From Diploptera punctata (taxonomy: Eukaryota; Arthropoda; Insecta; Blattodea; Blaberidae): DNA of 64,000 nt. Where the stretch lies: positions 558,001-622,000 of the forward strand of contig JASPKZ010007248.1 in NCBI GenBank assembly GCA_030220185.1. Reading direction: 5' to 3'. Position numbers and translations under genes: made by a program. A model generated the notes under the pieces. It was not told the DNA's origin. It saw only the letters and a list, made by a program, of their open reading frames with translations, and ran no database searches. Each line of letters opens with the position of its first letter. Within the stretch, counting starts at the first letter, position 1. Positions 63,525 to 64,000 of the stretch are shown in pieces.

Positions 63525-63590
63525 TGCTTGAGTAACACAAATGGTTAGTGCACCAGGGAGATCTTGGGTTCAAATCCTAGTTTAGGTAAA
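63525..63590 (+). mobile_element. Another tRNA-like SINE head
   Basis: ACAAATGGTTAGTGC (A box-like) and CTTGGGTTCAAATCCTAG (good B box). Confidence 0.5.
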
Positions 63591-63593
63591 GAA

Positions 63594-63686
63594 CCATCGC
63601 CAGGAAAGTTTTTCCGACAGGGGATCGAACCCAGGCCTGCTGCATACGAGGCAGCAATGCTACCCTGAGACCACAGTGGTGGACTT
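63594..63686 (-). mobile_element. SINE family 1 head
   Basis: Minus strand: GTCCACCACTGTGGTCTCAG, GGTAGCATTGCTGCC, GGGTTCGATCCCC. Only the head remains. Confidence 0.75.
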
Positions 63687-63702
63687 AGATCATGCTTTTA
63701 AA

Positions 63703-63870
63703 AGGTAAAAAGGTGTCACTTTATGCCTTAGGAGGTCTTTGGGGCAGTAGGAGGTTAAGGCTCCCATCATTTTAGACATATGAGCCCTACATTCTGGTTG
63801 CCTTTATCCCCAGAACAAACATTCGAGGCTGAATTAACCCGAGTCCATGTAGCAGCTAGAATGTTTAGGC
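63703..63870 (+). repeat. Interspersed repeat Z
   Basis: AAGGTAAAAAGGTGTCACTT, GCAGTAGGAGGTTAAGG, TATCCCCAGAACAAACATTC. Longest of the three copies. Confidence 0.55.
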
Positions 63871-63939
63871 TAGTATAAAAATTTATATATTAAATTTGGG
63901 AATTTTTAACATTATGAGGTTCAATTAATAATAATTAAA

Positions 63940-64000
63940 TGAATCGTGATTTTTTCTTACCTCATACATCTATGTTTCTTTAAACACAGCACTGCAGTAT
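63940..64000 (-). repeat. PLE-type end, cut by the window edge
   Basis: TCGTGATTTTTTCTTACCTC resembles the outer edges of D3 to D9 (TCTTACCTCA); partner, if any, lies beyond the window. Confidence 0.4.

Noticed and set aside
1..64000. LTR retrotransposons or endogenous viruses
   Set aside because: I found no long direct terminal repeats, and no protease, integrase or envelope-like motifs. All RT domains seen belong to LINEs or PLEs.

Overview
This is transposon-dense, AT-rich, intron-bearing eukaryotic DNA. APE-type LINEs, Penelope-like elements (PLEs), Tc1/mariner, pogo, hAT and Harbinger-type DNA elements, tRNA-derived SINEs and microsatellites together point to an insect with a large, repeat-bloated genome. 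A cockroach-like or other polyneopteran genome is my guess from the style of the LINEs and SINEs; the sequence does not prove it. I see no intact host gene, no rRNA or CRISPR array, and no convincing functional tRNA gene. Every long coding frame I recognise comes from a mobile element or belongs to a multi-copy protein family, and nearly all are broken.

Layout. 0-9.8 kb: decayed LINE 3' ends, a near-complete mariner-group element with TIRs and TA duplications (1113-2382), SINEs, a fold-back element and Helitron-like elements, one with a gag-like reading frame. 9.8-16.3 kb: a host repeat (repeat X) hit by a long-TIR Tc1/mariner relative (10192-11053), a PLE dimer (11518-12301), a 3.5 kb hAT-type insertion (12564-16039) that itself holds a LINE, and a Harbinger-type MITE (16085-16183). 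16.4-23.5 kb: LINE fragments, a hAT-type MITE, a pogo/Tigger transposase remnant, a Helitron-like element and SINEs. 23.6-28.0 kb: about 39 tandem copies of a 113 bp satellite that appears to have been amplified out of a LINE reading frame. 28-36.6 kb: SINEs, LINE fragments, MITEs and a broken gene of an unnamed multi-copy family. 36.7-45.25 kb: a nest with LINE A interrupted by LINE C and LINE B, and LINE B interrupted by a head-to-head PLE pair; each insertion has a target-site duplication (TSD). 46-47.5 kb: a second broken gene of a multi-copy family. 48-53 kb: short palindromes, a LINE with a SINE inside it, a chimeric SINE. 53.1-59.1 kb: a second nest, one LINE C copy split by a 3.1 kb PLE dimer and by a mariner element that holds an RNase H-encoding LINE. 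59-64 kb: SINE/LINE/PLE nesting, piggyBac- and pogo-type MITEs, tRNA-like SINE heads.

The strongest theme concerns PLEs. Several families occur as head-to-head inverted dimers with 3' ends outward, from 3.1 kb (arms about 1.5 kb) down to an 86 bp perfect palindrome. Two large ones have 16-17 bp TSDs around the whole dimer, so each pair entered as one unit. The arms carry hammerhead-ribozyme-like cores (CTGANGA, hairpin, GAAA, then a GTC or GTT cleavage triplet in the clearest cases). The second theme is birth of a satellite from LINE coding sequence.
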